Part shown: positions 13,992-21,970 of the stretch, one piece after another
Layout: the number at the start of each line of letters is the position of its first letter
How positions within the stretch are numbered: position 1 is the first letter of the stretch
Assembly: GCF_002777255.1 (NCBI RefSeq)
Contig: NZ_CP017634.1
Coordinates: 5,096,903 to 5,160,902, forward strand
DNA: 64,000 nt
From: Candidatus Formimonas warabiya
GTDB lineage: Bacteria; Bacillota; Dehalobacteriia; Dehalobacteriales; Dehalobacteriaceae
Reading direction: 5' to 3'
The notes under the pieces: model-generated
Seen by the model: only the letters and a program-made list of their open reading frames with translations
Database searches by the model: none
What the model was told of the DNA's origin: nothing
Translations under genes and position numbers: made by a program

Positions 13992-15895
13992 GTGCGCCAC
14001 GCATGACGCGTAACTAGGCGGTGAAAGTCCGCTATGGGGGCTGGCAGTTGCCAACCATTAGCCAATGGCAAGGGTGTCCTTCGCGAGGAGGAATCTGAAG
14101 GAAGCCTACGGCAAAGTTCCGACCCGAGGAACACGAATCGTATCAGGCATCCGAAGTGGGATGAGTCTGCATGACAAGACAAATCCAATAAACTGCACGG
14201 ACACGGGGATGTAAATACGGCGGGTACATGGGATGAAAGTTACGTGTCTTACCGTGGGAGGTCTCACGGACGCATGGAACGAGTTAGCGAAATGCGGTTG
14301 AAACAAGATTTACCGTGAGAAGTCAGCAGATACCATAGTAGTAACGCAGTCGACGGCGTTATGAAGGGTTGAACCTAAGGAGGTGTTAGTCAATGAATGT
14401 TACCAAGGTCGGGATAAAAGAAAGCAGAATACCTTGCTGTGGCAAGGGCTGCTCGCAAAGAGATAGTGCGGAACACGAAGGGTATGCGGGAGCGCTCACC
14501 GACAGGAGGATAACTGAAAACAACAACACCAATGCCGACAGTGAAGAGAACGGACTTTTAGAGAGAATTTTAAACCGAGACAACCTCAACAAAGCATACA
14601 AGCAGGTTAAGAGAAACAAAGGCGCACACGGAGTCGATGGGATGGAAGTGGAGCATATTTCGCAATATCTCAAAGACAATGGAGAGGAACTCGTAAAGTT
14701 GGTTCTGGACGGAAAATATCGTCCTAATCCAGTCCGAAGAGTAGAAATACCCAAGGACAAGGGAAAAATGCGGACGTTGGGGATACCAACAGCAGTAGAC
14801 AGAGTGCTGCAGCAGGCAATCGCACAAGTACTGTTACCCATCTTCGAACCCCAATTTGCAGAAACTAGCTACGGCTTCAGGCCGAAGAGAAGTGCTCATG
14901 ACGCGCTGAGGAAGTGTAAGGAATACGCGAACGAAGGGTATACCTACGTTGTAGATATGGACCTAGAGAAGTTTTTCGATACGGTAAACCAATCGAAAAT
15001 GATTGAGATACTGTCAAGGACAATCAGAGATGGTAGAGTCATATCCCTAATACATAAGTATCTCACGGCAGGAGCAGTAAACAGAGGGAGATTCGAGGAG
15101 ACAGAACTTGGTCTCGTTCAGGGCGGAAACGTCAGTCCCTTATGTAGTAACATCATGCTGAATGGACTTGACCATGAACTGGAACGTAGAGGAATCAGAT
15201 TTGTCAGATATGCGGATGATGTGCAACTCTTTGCAAAGACGAAAAGGTCAGCGCAAAGGATGCTGGAGCACATCCTACCTTTCATTGAGGACAAACTGCT
15301 TCTAAGGGTGAACAGAGAGAAAACGGTGGTTGCCTATATCGGCAAAGTTAAATTCCTAGGATACGGATTCTATCCATCAAAAGATGGAATCAAACTTCGT
15401 GTCCATGCTAAGAGCATCAGTAAGATGAAAGCAAAAGTAAAAGAGATCACGTCTAGAAGTAACGGACTCGGATACGAACTACTGAAACTTAAATTAAAAC
15501 AATTCATAACGGGGTGGGTAAATTATTTCAAACTCGCGGATATGAAGAAGATGCTTGGGGCAACCGATAAATGGCTGAGAAGGAGAATTCGCATGTATAT
15601 CTGGAAACAGTGGAAGAAAATCCGCACCAGATATGCAATGCTGAAGAAACTCGGACTCAACCATGACAATGCCATTAAGTTTGCGTGCACAAGAAAAGGC
15701 TACTGGCGGATCGCCAATAGCCACATTCTAAATGTCACCGTAACCGATGCCCGCCTCAGACAGGCAGGTTACGTATTTTTCTCGGATTACTTAAAATCTG
15801 TCCAGGTGTAAACTTGGGAACCGCCACTTGCGGAACCGCTTGAGTGGTGGTGTGAGAGGTCGGCTACTCAAATAATGGGTAGCCTCCTACTCGAT
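13992..15895 (+). mobile_element. Group II intron, probably subgroup IIC
   Basis: The 5' end GTGCG at 13992 begins a typical domain I leader (TAACTAGGCGGTGAAAGTCC and GAATCTGAAGGAAGCC). The encoded reverse transcriptase occupies the domain IV loop. Domain V is at about 15,828-15,860 (CCGCCACT...AGTGGTGG, with a CGC-type catalytic triad). Domain VI follows with arms CGGCTACTC/GGGTAGCC, and the 3' end is ...CTCGAT at 15895. IIC introns insert directly behind rho-independent terminator stems, exactly as here. The exact 3' boundary is uncertain by a base or two. The element appears complete. Confidence 0.88.
14393..15811 (+). CDS. ltrA: Group II intron-encoded reverse transcriptase/maturase
   Basis: This 472-residue protein helps splice the intron RNA and copies it into new DNA sites. 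Reverse transcriptase motifs are visible in order: LNKAYKQVKRNKGAHGVDG (about 62-80), the fingers segment RRVEIPKDKGKMRTLGIPT, VVDMDLEKFFDTVN with the first catalytic Asp (about 189-202), GLVQGGNVSPLCSNIMLN (about 240-257), and RYADDVQLFA with the catalytic YADD (about 272-281). The maturase (X) domain follows to the end, with FITGWVNYFKLADM. No H-N-H endonuclease domain is seen, as in class C proteins. The usual PQG before the third motif reads VQG here. The ATG has AAGGAGGTG upstream. All motifs look intact. Confidence 0.95.
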   Translation: MNVTKVGIKESRIPCCGKGCSQRDSAEHEGYAGALTDRRITENNNTNADSEENGLLERILNRDNLNKAYKQVKRNKGAHGVDGMEVEHISQYLKDNGEELVKLVLDGKYRPNPVRRVEIPKDKGKMRTLGIPTAVDRVLQQAIAQVLLPIFEPQFAETSYGFRPKRSAHDALRKCKEYANEGYTYVVDMDLEKFFDTVNQSKMIEILSRTIRDGRVISLIHKYLTAGAVNRGRFEETELGLVQGGNVSPLCSNIMLNGLDHELERRGIRFVRYADDVQLFAKTKRSAQRMLEHILPFIEDKLLLRVNREKTVVAYIGKVKFLGYGFYPSKDGIKLRVHAKSISKMKAKVKEITSRSNGLGYELLKLKLKQFITGWVNYFKLADMKKMLGATDKWLRRRIRMYIWKQWKKIRTRYAMLKKLGLNHDNAIKFACTRKGYWRIANSHILNVTVTDARLRQAGYVFFSDYLKSVQV

Positions 15896-15945
15896 TTATG
15901 ATCCAAAAATTATCCTGACTGAACCGATGGCCCCCTCACAGGTGT

Positions 15946-16692
15946 TTACGATTTCTCCGGATGGGCCGGTACTTGTTTTTTCCGTGCCAGCCGGGAAATA
16001 AGGATAGAGATTTCATAAAGTAAAACCATGGGCAAAGCCATGAGGCACTGGGTCACCACATCCGGGGTAGGCGTTATAACTGCGGCAATGATAAAAATCA
16101 GCACAATGGCATATTTTCTTTTTTTCGCCATGGTTTTATACGTAATCAGGCCGATTCTTGTCAGTACAAAGGACAACAAAGGCAACTGGAAAACAAAACC
16201 GAAGGGAAGGAGTACACCGATGATAAATCCCAGGTACTTGGAGGCGCCCAGCATGGGGATAAAGCCCGACCCGGCGGTCATAATGAGAAACTTTAAGGCT
16301 ACGCCTAAAACAAAGTAATAGGAAAAAGCCATGCCGGCGACAAATAAGATTAAAGAAGGGGGCACGATGAGAAGGAGATATTTTTTCTCATGGGTATGCA
16401 AGGCCGGGAGAACAAATTTCCAGATCTCCCAGAGGATCACAGGCAGGGAAAACAGGATCCCGGCAAAACAGCTGGCCTTGATCTTCACCATAAACCCTTC
16501 AAAAGGAGTTGTCATGACCAGTTTCAGGTCCATTTCCCGCAAAGGAGCGGTGAGAAAATCAAAAATCCGGTCCTGAAAGCCAAAATAAGCCGCGGTAGAG
16601 ATGATCAGCCAGGCGGCTAAGGAAATAATCAATGTTTTGCGCAGGTCATTTAAATGCTCGTAAATGGTCATAGGTTTGTCAGTCAAGTTCAT
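15946..16692 (-). CDS. tatC: Twin-arginine translocase subunit TatC
   Basis: TatC is the membrane receptor for twin-arginine signal peptides. The 248-residue sequence has six hydrophobic segments. The N-terminal MTIYEHLNDLRKTL (about 8-21) corresponds to the conserved HLxELRxR region, and FEGFMVKIKASCFAGILFSLP (about 65-85) to the conserved F-x-K region that contacts signal peptides. The ATG at 16692 has AAGGAGAG almost touching it. The tatA genes are on the same strand 4 kb away (20,720-21,168), separated by an opposite-strand methyl-transfer cassette. Confidence 0.95.
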   Translation of the reverse strand: MNLTDKPMTIYEHLNDLRKTLIISLAAWLIISTAAYFGFQDRIFDFLTAPLREMDLKLVMTTPFEGFMVKIKASCFAGILFSLPVILWEIWKFVLPALHTHEKKYLLLIVPPSLILFVAGMAFSYYFVLGVALKFLIMTAGSGFIPMLGASKYLGFIIGVLLPFGFVFQLPLLSFVLTRIGLITYKTMAKKRKYAIVLIFIIAAVITPTPDVVTQCLMALPMVLLYEISILISRLARKKQVPAHPEKS

Positions 16693-16914
16693 CTCTCCTT
16701 GTAGGGACTGGTTGCATCCCTCTCTTTAACATTATAGTCTCCGGTTAAATGAATGGCAAGATAGTGAAATCCACTCTGCCTTGGTATCCCTCTAGGTGAA
16801 GTATTTGCTCCAGACCTGGCAGGTATCCTGTGCTTTATCCCCGGTAAAATTCCAGGTGAATTCGAGATATGTAGCCGGGAAGATTGAAACCTGTATGGGG
16901 GTATGATAAACTAG

Positions 16915-16926
16915 TTGTATATACAA
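16915..16926. promoter_or_regulatory. GntR-type operator palindrome
   Basis: TTGTATATACAA is a perfect 12-base palindrome 24 bases before the GntR/HutC-type regulator start. It fits the GTATA-rich sites of that family and suggests autoregulation. Confidence 0.5.
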
Positions 16927-16949
16927 TAAAACAACAAAGGTGTGCGCAC

Positions 16950-17708
16950 ATGCAGGATGAAACAATAGTTGATAAAAGTTCTATTATCCCTATTTACTAC
17001 CAATTATTTAAGTATGTAGAGAATCAAATCCGCACTGGGGAGCTGAAACCGGGGGATGCTTTGCCCACCGAGATGGAGCTTTCAGAACGTTTTGATATCA
17101 GCCGGATGACCGTGCGCCGGGCCATCCTGGAACTGGTTACGGCAGGTATGGTTTATACGCAGAAAGGAAAAGGAACCTTTGTGGCCAAGCCCCGTCTGGA
17201 TAATGTGGTTTTCGACCTGAATAATTTTTACGATGAAATCAGGCAAAAGGGCATGAAACCCTATTCAGAGCTTCTGGAAACAAAGATCATCAAGGCGGAC
17301 GAGAAGCTGGCCAAAAGGCTGGGCATCGCTGTCGATACCAGATGCTTACTTTTTCGGGTAGTGATCTTTGCCGACGGTGAGCCGCTGGCCTATGAGACCC
17401 GCTATACAGTATATACCAAAAGTACACCTATTCTGGAATCGGAACTGAAGGATCCCTCCCTGTCCAATCTGGCTGCCGCCCACAGCGATACCGTACCGAC
17501 CCGGTCCAAGAAGGTACTCATGGCATCTCATACCATTAATGAAGAATCAAAAGTACTTGGCGTCAAGCCGGGAACGCCGGTATTTCTCATGATTCAAACC
17601 ATTTATGATGGGGACAATCACATTATTGCCTGGGGAAAAGCGATCTTTCGGGGCGACCGGTACAAACTGGTCAGTTATGAAGGATGGAATACGGAGGATA
17701 TTAAATAG
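16950..17708 (+). CDS. GntR-family regulator, HutC/UTRA subfamily
   Basis: The product is 252 residues. An N-terminal winged helix (about 10-80) has PIYYQLFKYVENQIRTGELK, LPTEMELSERFDISRMTVRR and the wing KGKGTFVAKP. A C-terminal UTRA ligand-binding domain (about 95-245) is typical of HutC-like repressors that bind small effectors. The ATG at 16950 follows AAAGGTG; an in-frame upstream extension has no ribosome binding site and covers the palindrome. It stands first in a cassette of two corrinoid proteins and a UroD-like methyltransferase and is very likely its regulator. The inducer is unknown. Confidence 0.9.
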   Translation: MQDETIVDKSSIIPIYYQLFKYVENQIRTGELKPGDALPTEMELSERFDISRMTVRRAILELVTAGMVYTQKGKGTFVAKPRLDNVVFDLNNFYDEIRQKGMKPYSELLETKIIKADEKLAKRLGIAVDTRCLLFRVVIFADGEPLAYETRYTVYTKSTPILESELKDPSLSNLAAAHSDTVPTRSKKVLMASHTINEESKVLGVKPGTPVFLMIQTIYDGDNHIIAWGKAIFRGDRYKLVSYEGWNTEDIK

Positions 17709-17725
17709 CCGGAGGGGGTTTCGTG

Positions 17726-18391
17726 ATGAGTGATGTCTTGATCAACGCCATGGCGAATCTGGAAGAGGAAAAGACCCTGGCCCTTGTAAGGGAAAGAATG
17801 CAAAGCGGGGAGTCCGCTCTGGAAATCGTCGAGCAGTGCCGAAAGGGAGTAGAGCTGGTAGGCAAGCGGTATCATCAAGGCAGTTACTTTCTTTCCGACC
17901 TGGTGATGTCGGAAGCGATTTTTCAAGAAGTGATGAAACTGGTCGAACCCTGTTTTCCCGTGGCAGCCGACAGTATTGATCAGGATCAAGCCCCAAGGGT
18001 TGTGATGGGAACCATTGAGGGAGATATTCACGATCTGGGCAAAAATATTGTCATCTATATCTTAAGAGCGGCCGGTTATCAGGTCTGCGATTTGGGCGTT
18101 GATGTGCCGGCGGAAAGGTTTATCACCGCCCTTAAAGAGACCGGGGCCACCATCCTGGGCGTATGTGTCGTTCTGAACTTTTGCATCGAACCGGTGAAAC
18201 GGCTCATTGATCTCCTGCGGGAGCAAGGGTTGAAAAATTACGTGCATGTGATCATTGGGGGCAGCCCGGTGGATGTATTTGTCAAGGATTATACCGGTGC
18301 CGATTATTATTGCAATAATGCGGTTACTGTACTGGAGATCTTTGATCAGATTTCTGGGGTGACCCGGATTCTGCCCTCCCATCAGCGATAG
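17726..18391 (+). CDS. Corrinoid methyl-carrier protein 1 (MtxC type)
   Basis: Cobalamin-binding shuttle protein: it takes a methyl group from a substrate-specific methyltransferase and passes it to a second one. The N-terminal helical cap (about 1-90) is of the MtbC/MttC/MetH type. The Rossmann domain carries the B12 motif D-x-H-x2-G in GDIHDLGKNIV (about 98-108) with the lower-ligand His, then VIIGGSPVD (about 177-185). ATG at 17726 is seven bases behind GGAGGGGG. It is 15 bases after the GntR gene. The presence of a paralogue at 18,643 suggests two substrates or two functional states. Confidence 0.92.
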   Translation: MSDVLINAMANLEEEKTLALVRERMQSGESALEIVEQCRKGVELVGKRYHQGSYFLSDLVMSEAIFQEVMKLVEPCFPVAADSIDQDQAPRVVMGTIEGDIHDLGKNIVIYILRAAGYQVCDLGVDVPAERFITALKETGATILGVCVVLNFCIEPVKRLIDLLREQGLKNYVHVIIGGSPVDVFVKDYTGADYYCNNAVTVLEIFDQISGVTRILPSHQR

Positions 18392-18448
18392 ATCGTTTCT
18401 CGAAGGGAAAATTGTCAAATAACATCAAAATATGATTTAAAAAAATAG

Positions 18449-18478
18449 TTGACGGGATAAATTCATCTATTTTATAAT
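18449..18478 (+). promoter_or_regulatory. Sigma-A promoter before corrinoid protein 2
   Basis: TTGACG (18449-18454), an 18-base spacer and TATAAT (18473-18478). This gives the second corrinoid gene and the methyltransferase their own transcription start inside the cassette, about 165 bases before the coding start. Confidence 0.75.
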
Positions 18479-18510
18479 TTAGGAGAAGATGTATAGACAA
18501 CATAACAAAA

Positions 18511-18526
18511 ATACATATATACACAA
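18511..18526. promoter_or_regulatory. Possible second GntR operator in the leader
   Basis: The minus-strand reading TTGTGTATATATGTAT resembles the palindrome TTGTATATACAA at 16915. It lies about 25 bases downstream of the predicted start point, a position suited to repression. The match is imperfect. Confidence 0.35.
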
Positions 18527-18642
18527 TGATTTTAAAATCAGAGGGAAGGACCAAATTATTTTAGAAAGGGGTGATATATTCAGAGCCGGTACGACACTCG
18601 TTTTTGGGCAAACTCAAAATCTATCTGAATGGAGGAGCTTGT

Positions 18643-19278
18643 ATGTCAAATAGTCTGGTAAATGCCATCGTTGAAATGAAGGACGGTGAAGCGTTAAAGC
18701 TGGTAGAGGAAATGTTGGCAAAGGGAGCAGATGTCAATGAGATTCTTTCCAGCTGCCAAGAGGCGATGGGAATCGTCGGCCAAAGATTTGAAAAACAAGT
18801 CTATTTTCTTCCTGAACTGATTATGGGCGGCGAAATTCTGAAAAGCATCACCCGGATGGTGAAGCCGAAGATGCAGGAAGTATCCGCCGAAGACAAAAAC
18901 CGGGGCAAAATCGTATTTGGCACCGTGGCCGGTGATATTCATGATATCGGCAAAGACATTGTCATTTTTATGCTGGAAGTAAACGGTTTTGAAGTGATTG
19001 ATCTCGGGGTGGACGTGCCTATCGAAAAATTTGTGGAAAAAATAAAAGAAGTGAACCCGGACATTGTAGGATTAAGCGGCTTTTTGACCATTACCTTCGA
19101 CACCATGAAAGAAACCGTGGCGGCCATCGCAGGGGCTGGATACCGGGATAAGGTGAAAATCATGGTCGGCGGGGGAACCGTGACGGAAGATATCAAAGAT
19201 TATGCCGGCGCGGACGGTTATGGGGAAAACGCCATGGATGCCGTAATCCTAGCGCAAAAATGGATGGGGGTGGAATAA
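18643..19278 (+). CDS. Corrinoid methyl-carrier protein 2 (MtxC type)
   Basis: The second B12-binding methyl carrier has 211 residues. The helical cap (about 1-85) includes VNEILSSCQEAMGIVGQRFE and YFLPELIMGGEIL. The B12 domain has the D-x-H-x2-G motif in GDIHDIGKDIV (about 98-108) and MVGGGTVTED near 178. ATG at 18643 follows GGAGGAGC; upstream codons overlap the leader and have no ribosome binding site. One base separates its stop codon from the methyltransferase gene, so these two are the likelier functional pair. It resembles corrinoid protein 1 throughout but is clearly diverged, not a recent duplicate. Confidence 0.93.
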   Translation: MSNSLVNAIVEMKDGEALKLVEEMLAKGADVNEILSSCQEAMGIVGQRFEKQVYFLPELIMGGEILKSITRMVKPKMQEVSAEDKNRGKIVFGTVAGDIHDIGKDIVIFMLEVNGFEVIDLGVDVPIEKFVEKIKEVNPDIVGLSGFLTITFDTMKETVAAIAGAGYRDKVKIMVGGGTVTEDIKDYAGADGYGENAMDAVILAQKWMGVE

Positions 19279-19279
19279 A

Positions 19280-20524
19280 ATGACCCAGGCTGCTGCGGAA
19301 AGAAAACAAAGGGTGGCGGATATCATTGCCTTAAAAGCGCCGAACCGGGTGCCGGTTTTTCTGCAAATCAACTATTTGGCGGCCAAATATAGCGGATTGA
19401 CCTATCGAGACGCCTATTACAAACAGGACCAATGGCTGGAAGCTTTCGAGAAGTTCATTCTGGACTATACGCCGGAAATGTTCTTATCAGGGGATGCTCC
19501 GGTGATTACCCCCGGCCCCATCCATGATCTCTGGGGCACAGTGCAAATGAAGTGGCCGGGACATGAAATAGGCGTCAATGCCAGCCACCAGTTTGTGGAA
19601 GGAGAGTATATGAAGCAGGAGGAGTATGACCTTCTGCTCGATGACCCTGCCGATTTTTTGATCCGGGTTTATACACCCCGGGTGTACAAGAATTTAGCAG
19701 GATTAAGCATGCTGCCTCCCTTGAAAGTGTTTGTGCTGGGCTGCTACGGCGGGGGATTCATCGCCGGCGCATTGGCCCAGCCCCAGGTGACGGAGGCTTT
19801 GGAAGTGATGCTCAAAGCGTCTAAGATTGGGGCGGAATGGGGCATGAAATTTGCCGAATTTCATCAGCGCATGGACCAGATGGGTTTTCTTCCTTCCCAC
19901 ACGGCACCGGTGATCATCCCCTTTGATGTTATTTCCGACCTGCTCAGAGGGATGCGAGGGGCGATGATGGATATGTTCCAGGTTCCCGACAAGCTGATCG
20001 CCGCCCAGGAAAAACTTTTGCCCTTGTTGCTTGGGGCCGCGATTCAGGGAGCCAAGGCAAGCGGCAACCCCCGGGTGTTTATCCCCCTGCACCGGGGCGC
20101 AGACGGTTTTATGTCGCCCAAACAGTTCGAAAAGTTTTATTGGCCCTTCCTGAAGAAAATTCTCCTTGGCCTAATTGAAGAGGATCTGACGCCCATCCCC
20201 TTCTTCGAGGGAGTTTACGATCAACGGCTGGAATATTTACAGGAACTGCCCAAAGGAAAAATTCTCGGCTGGTTTGACCGTTCCAATATGGTCCGGGTCA
20301 AAGAAATGCTGAAAGACACCATGGCGATCACGGGAGGGATGCCGGCATCCCTGCTGCAGACGGGAACGCCGGAATCCGTGAAAGAATATACCAAGAAATT
20401 GATTGACACGGTGGGGAAAGATGGGGGATATATGATGAACTCCAGTACGGTTTTGGATGAAGCCAAACCGGAACTGGTCAAAGTATGGGTAGATTTTACC
20501 CGGGAATATGGGGTCTACCGGTAG
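19280..20524 (+). CDS. UroD-family corrinoid-dependent methyltransferase
   Basis: The 414-residue protein belongs to the uroporphyrinogen decarboxylase superfamily, whose members here move methyl groups to or from corrinoid proteins (MtaA, MtbA and O-demethylase relatives). Supporting segments are ERKQRVADIIALKAPNRVPV at the start (about 7-26), GDAPVITPGPIHDLWG (about 74-89), PLHRGADGFMSPKQFEKFYW (about 273-292), and PFFEGVYDQRLEYL with ITGGMPASLLQTGTPESV near the end. It follows the second corrinoid gene directly. The methyl donor (methoxyaromatic, methylamine, betaine or other) cannot be deduced. It ends at a TAG; the frame remains open beyond it into a methyltransferase relic. Confidence 0.85.
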   Translation: MTQAAAERKQRVADIIALKAPNRVPVFLQINYLAAKYSGLTYRDAYYKQDQWLEAFEKFILDYTPEMFLSGDAPVITPGPIHDLWGTVQMKWPGHEIGVNASHQFVEGEYMKQEEYDLLLDDPADFLIRVYTPRVYKNLAGLSMLPPLKVFVLGCYGGGFIAGALAQPQVTEALEVMLKASKIGAEWGMKFAEFHQRMDQMGFLPSHTAPVIIPFDVISDLLRGMRGAMMDMFQVPDKLIAAQEKLLPLLLGAAIQGAKASGNPRVFIPLHRGADGFMSPKQFEKFYWPFLKKILLGLIEEDLTPIPFFEGVYDQRLEYLQELPKGKILGWFDRSNMVRVKEMLKDTMAITGGMPASLLQTGTPESVKEYTKKLIDTVGKDGGYMMNSSTVLDEAKPELVKVWVDFTREYGVYR

Positions 20525-20533
20525 AGGATTACC

Positions 20534-20692
20534 GTGATGTGTATGGAGGCCGGTCTGGACAGCCTGATCATGGACCCCAATGATGATCGCCTCATGGCGC
20601 TGATTATTGGGGCCCAGGCCCTGTTAAATAAGGATCCCTATTGTGCACGCTACCTGAAAGCATTCAGGCAGAATATGTTCGAAGTAAAATAA
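20534..20692 (+). pseudogene. C-terminal relic of a methyltetrahydrofolate:corrinoid methyltransferase
   Basis: In the same frame as the UroD-like gene, nine bases after its TAG, a short stretch reads MCMEAGLDSLIMDPNDD, then RLMALIIGAQALLNKDPYC and a tail AFRQNMFEVK, ending at TAA. This is the recognisable C-terminus of pterin-binding methyltransferases of the AcsE/MtrH type ('AGLDxxIxDPxDxxLM...A..LLxxDxYC..Y...YR'). No N-terminal part remains, and there is no ribosome binding site, so it is a remnant left by deletion. The lost enzyme would have moved the methyl group from the corrinoid protein to tetrahydrofolate. Confidence 0.75.
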
Positions 20693-20698
20693 AGCAAA

Positions 20699-20721
20699 AA
20701 ATGCGCCGTTAGGGCGCATTT
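20699..20721. terminator. Bidirectional terminator between methyltransferase cassette and tatA
   Basis: AAATGCGCC-GTTAG-GGCGCATTT forms a 9-base stem flanked by A-rich sequence on the left and T-rich on the right. It can serve both the plus-strand cassette and the minus-strand tatA genes that converge here. Confidence 0.75.
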
Positions 20722-20935
20722 AGTCTTTCGTATCTTCCTTATCTTCTTTTTTCTCCTCTTTTTTGGGTTCGTCCAGTACGCTGTTAAATTGCGTACTGAT
20801 TTCCTGGGTAGCCCGTCTAAACTCGCGGATACCGCTGCCCAGGGTCCGGCCTAGTTCGGGAATTTTGCTGGGGCCGAATATAACCAGAGCCAGGATCAGA
20901 ACCAGGATTAACTCTGATGGGCCAATGTTAAACAC
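20720..20935 (-). CDS. tatA: TatA-like twin-arginine translocase subunit (second copy)
   Basis: TatA forms the protein-conducting part of the Tat system. The 71 residues include the transmembrane helix GPSELILVLILALVIFG, the hinge motif FGPSKIPELGR, the amphipathic helix GSGIREFRRA and a charged tail. The GTG at 20935 (MFNIGPSE) matches the usual family start and has GAGGTG six bases upstream; a GTG three codons earlier is also open. It lies 29 bases behind another TatA-like gene. Confidence 0.92.
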   Translation of the reverse strand: MFNIGPSELILVLILALVIFGPSKIPELGRTLGSGIREFRRATQEISTQFNSVLDEPKKEEKKEDKEDTKD

Positions 20936-20964
20936 AGGCAGCACCTCGCTTCCAAATCTCTGTT

Positions 20965-21168
20965 TTATGAATTATTTTTGGGTGTGGTTCCCTGCTCGTG
21001 TTCATCTTCCTTGGAAGCAGCGCGAAATTCACGGAGACTCTGGCCAATAGCCTTGCCCACTCCGGGCAGTTTCCCTGCACCGAAGACGACCAAGGCCAAA
21101 GCAAGAATTAAAACCAGTTCCATGGGGCCAAGGGTAGGTAACAAACCCAAAATAGACTGCATGATCAT
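20965..21168 (-). CDS. tatA: TatA-like twin-arginine translocase subunit (first copy)
   Basis: The 67-residue product has the TatA layout: LGPMELVLILALALVVFGAG (membrane helix and hinge), KLPGVGKAIGQSLREFRAA (amphipathic helix) and a polar tail. The ATG at 21168 is preceded by GGGAGA. The two TatA copies probably work with the TatC gene at 15,946. Having two TatA-type subunits and no TatB is normal for Firmicutes, in which TatA performs both tasks. Confidence 0.92.
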   Translation of the reverse strand: MIMQSILGLLPTLGPMELVLILALALVVFGAGKLPGVGKAIGQSLREFRAASKEDEHEQGTTPKNNS

Positions 21169-21385
21169 TGTTTCTCCCTTCTTTCTTTTGAAAAGGTATG
21201 ATGATAACATCCTTATGGAAAAAGCTAAAAATTGGGTTCTTCCCATACCTGATACTTAAAAGCATTCAGTGAAAGAGCGATTTTTCGATGAATGGTTATA
21301 CTGTAAGTATAACCAAAGATAAAAGAAATTGAAAGGCTGTACAGTTGGTAAATATAAATAATATTTGAGATGGTCGTAAAACGAC

Positions 21386-21934
21386 TTAATGTCCCCTGGG
21401 CATGCAAAGGATTTCTTTCACATTGGTATCAAAAATGTAGGCGGAATGGGCGGGGGTAAGCACCATGGCGGTGTCGGCGCCAAAACCTGTTCCTCCCACG
21501 ACCACGACTTCCTCTCCGAAAGGAATCAACCCGGCGTCCAACGCCATTACAGCCACCTCAATACAGACTTTTACACCCTGGCCGAACATGCGTAAGGTAC
21601 CGGCAATAATTTCCGCGGGATAAATTCCCTGGAATTTAAAACGCAGCGCTCTGTCCACACCTGCCAGAAGGTGGGTGGTGGTAAGAATCTTTACTCCTTG
21701 TCGCTGTAATGCTTCACGCATTTCCTGTGACATTTCGTCTTCTCCGGGCTTGCTATAGCCTACCTGGTGGGTGACGCAAATAATATTTAGGCCACATCCC
21801 AAAAACTTCTCCGCTGTTTCCCCGGAGCATGAGGCGACGACCACATGCTTGATGTTCAATTCCTGAGCCCTTTTTACAGCGATTTCTATCGTTTCCTGAG
21901 TATTCTGCTTTCCTTTTTTTTCAAATAGTTTCAT
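21386..21934 (-). CDS. Pyruvate kinase alpha/beta (C-terminal) domain-like protein
   Basis: This free-standing 182-residue protein corresponds to the C-terminal domain of pyruvate kinase without the catalytic barrel. Typical segments are QETIEIAVKRAQELNIKHVV (about 11-30), VASCSGETAEKF, VTHQVGYSKPGEDEM, and VVVGGTGFGADTAMVLTPAH near the end. Such stand-alone domains are widespread in clostridia and their function is not established; a regulatory or sugar-phosphate sensing role is often guessed. The ATG at 21934 follows AAAGGAGG. The leader carries a 20-base element shared with the grdD leader. Confidence 0.85.
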   Translation of the reverse strand: MKLFEKKGKQNTQETIEIAVKRAQELNIKHVVVASCSGETAEKFLGCGLNIICVTHQVGYSKPGEDEMSQEMREALQRQGVKILTTTHLLAGVDRALRFKFQGIYPAEIIAGTLRMFGQGVKVCIEVAVMALDAGLIPFGEEVVVVGGTGFGADTAMVLTPAHSAYIFDTNVKEILCMPRGH

Positions 21935-21950
21935 GAAAAAGCCTCCTTTA

Positions 21951-21970
21951 AAGGTTAGGGGACACACCTC
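21951..21970 (-). repeat. Leader element shared with grdD (copy 1)
   Basis: On the minus strand this reads GAGGTGTGTCCCCTAACCTT, immediately before the ribosome binding site of the pyruvate-kinase-domain gene. The copy at 44716-44735 differs at one base and also lies directly before a ribosome binding site, in the same orientation to its gene. Confidence 0.6.

Noticed and set aside
20522..20524. In-frame TAG at the end of the UroD-like methyltransferase read as pyrrolysine, giving one longer protein
   Set aside because: The UroD-like domain is already full length before the TAG. The segment after it belongs to a different enzyme family, and no pylT, pylS or pylBCD gene is in the window. An ordinary stop followed by a relic is simpler.
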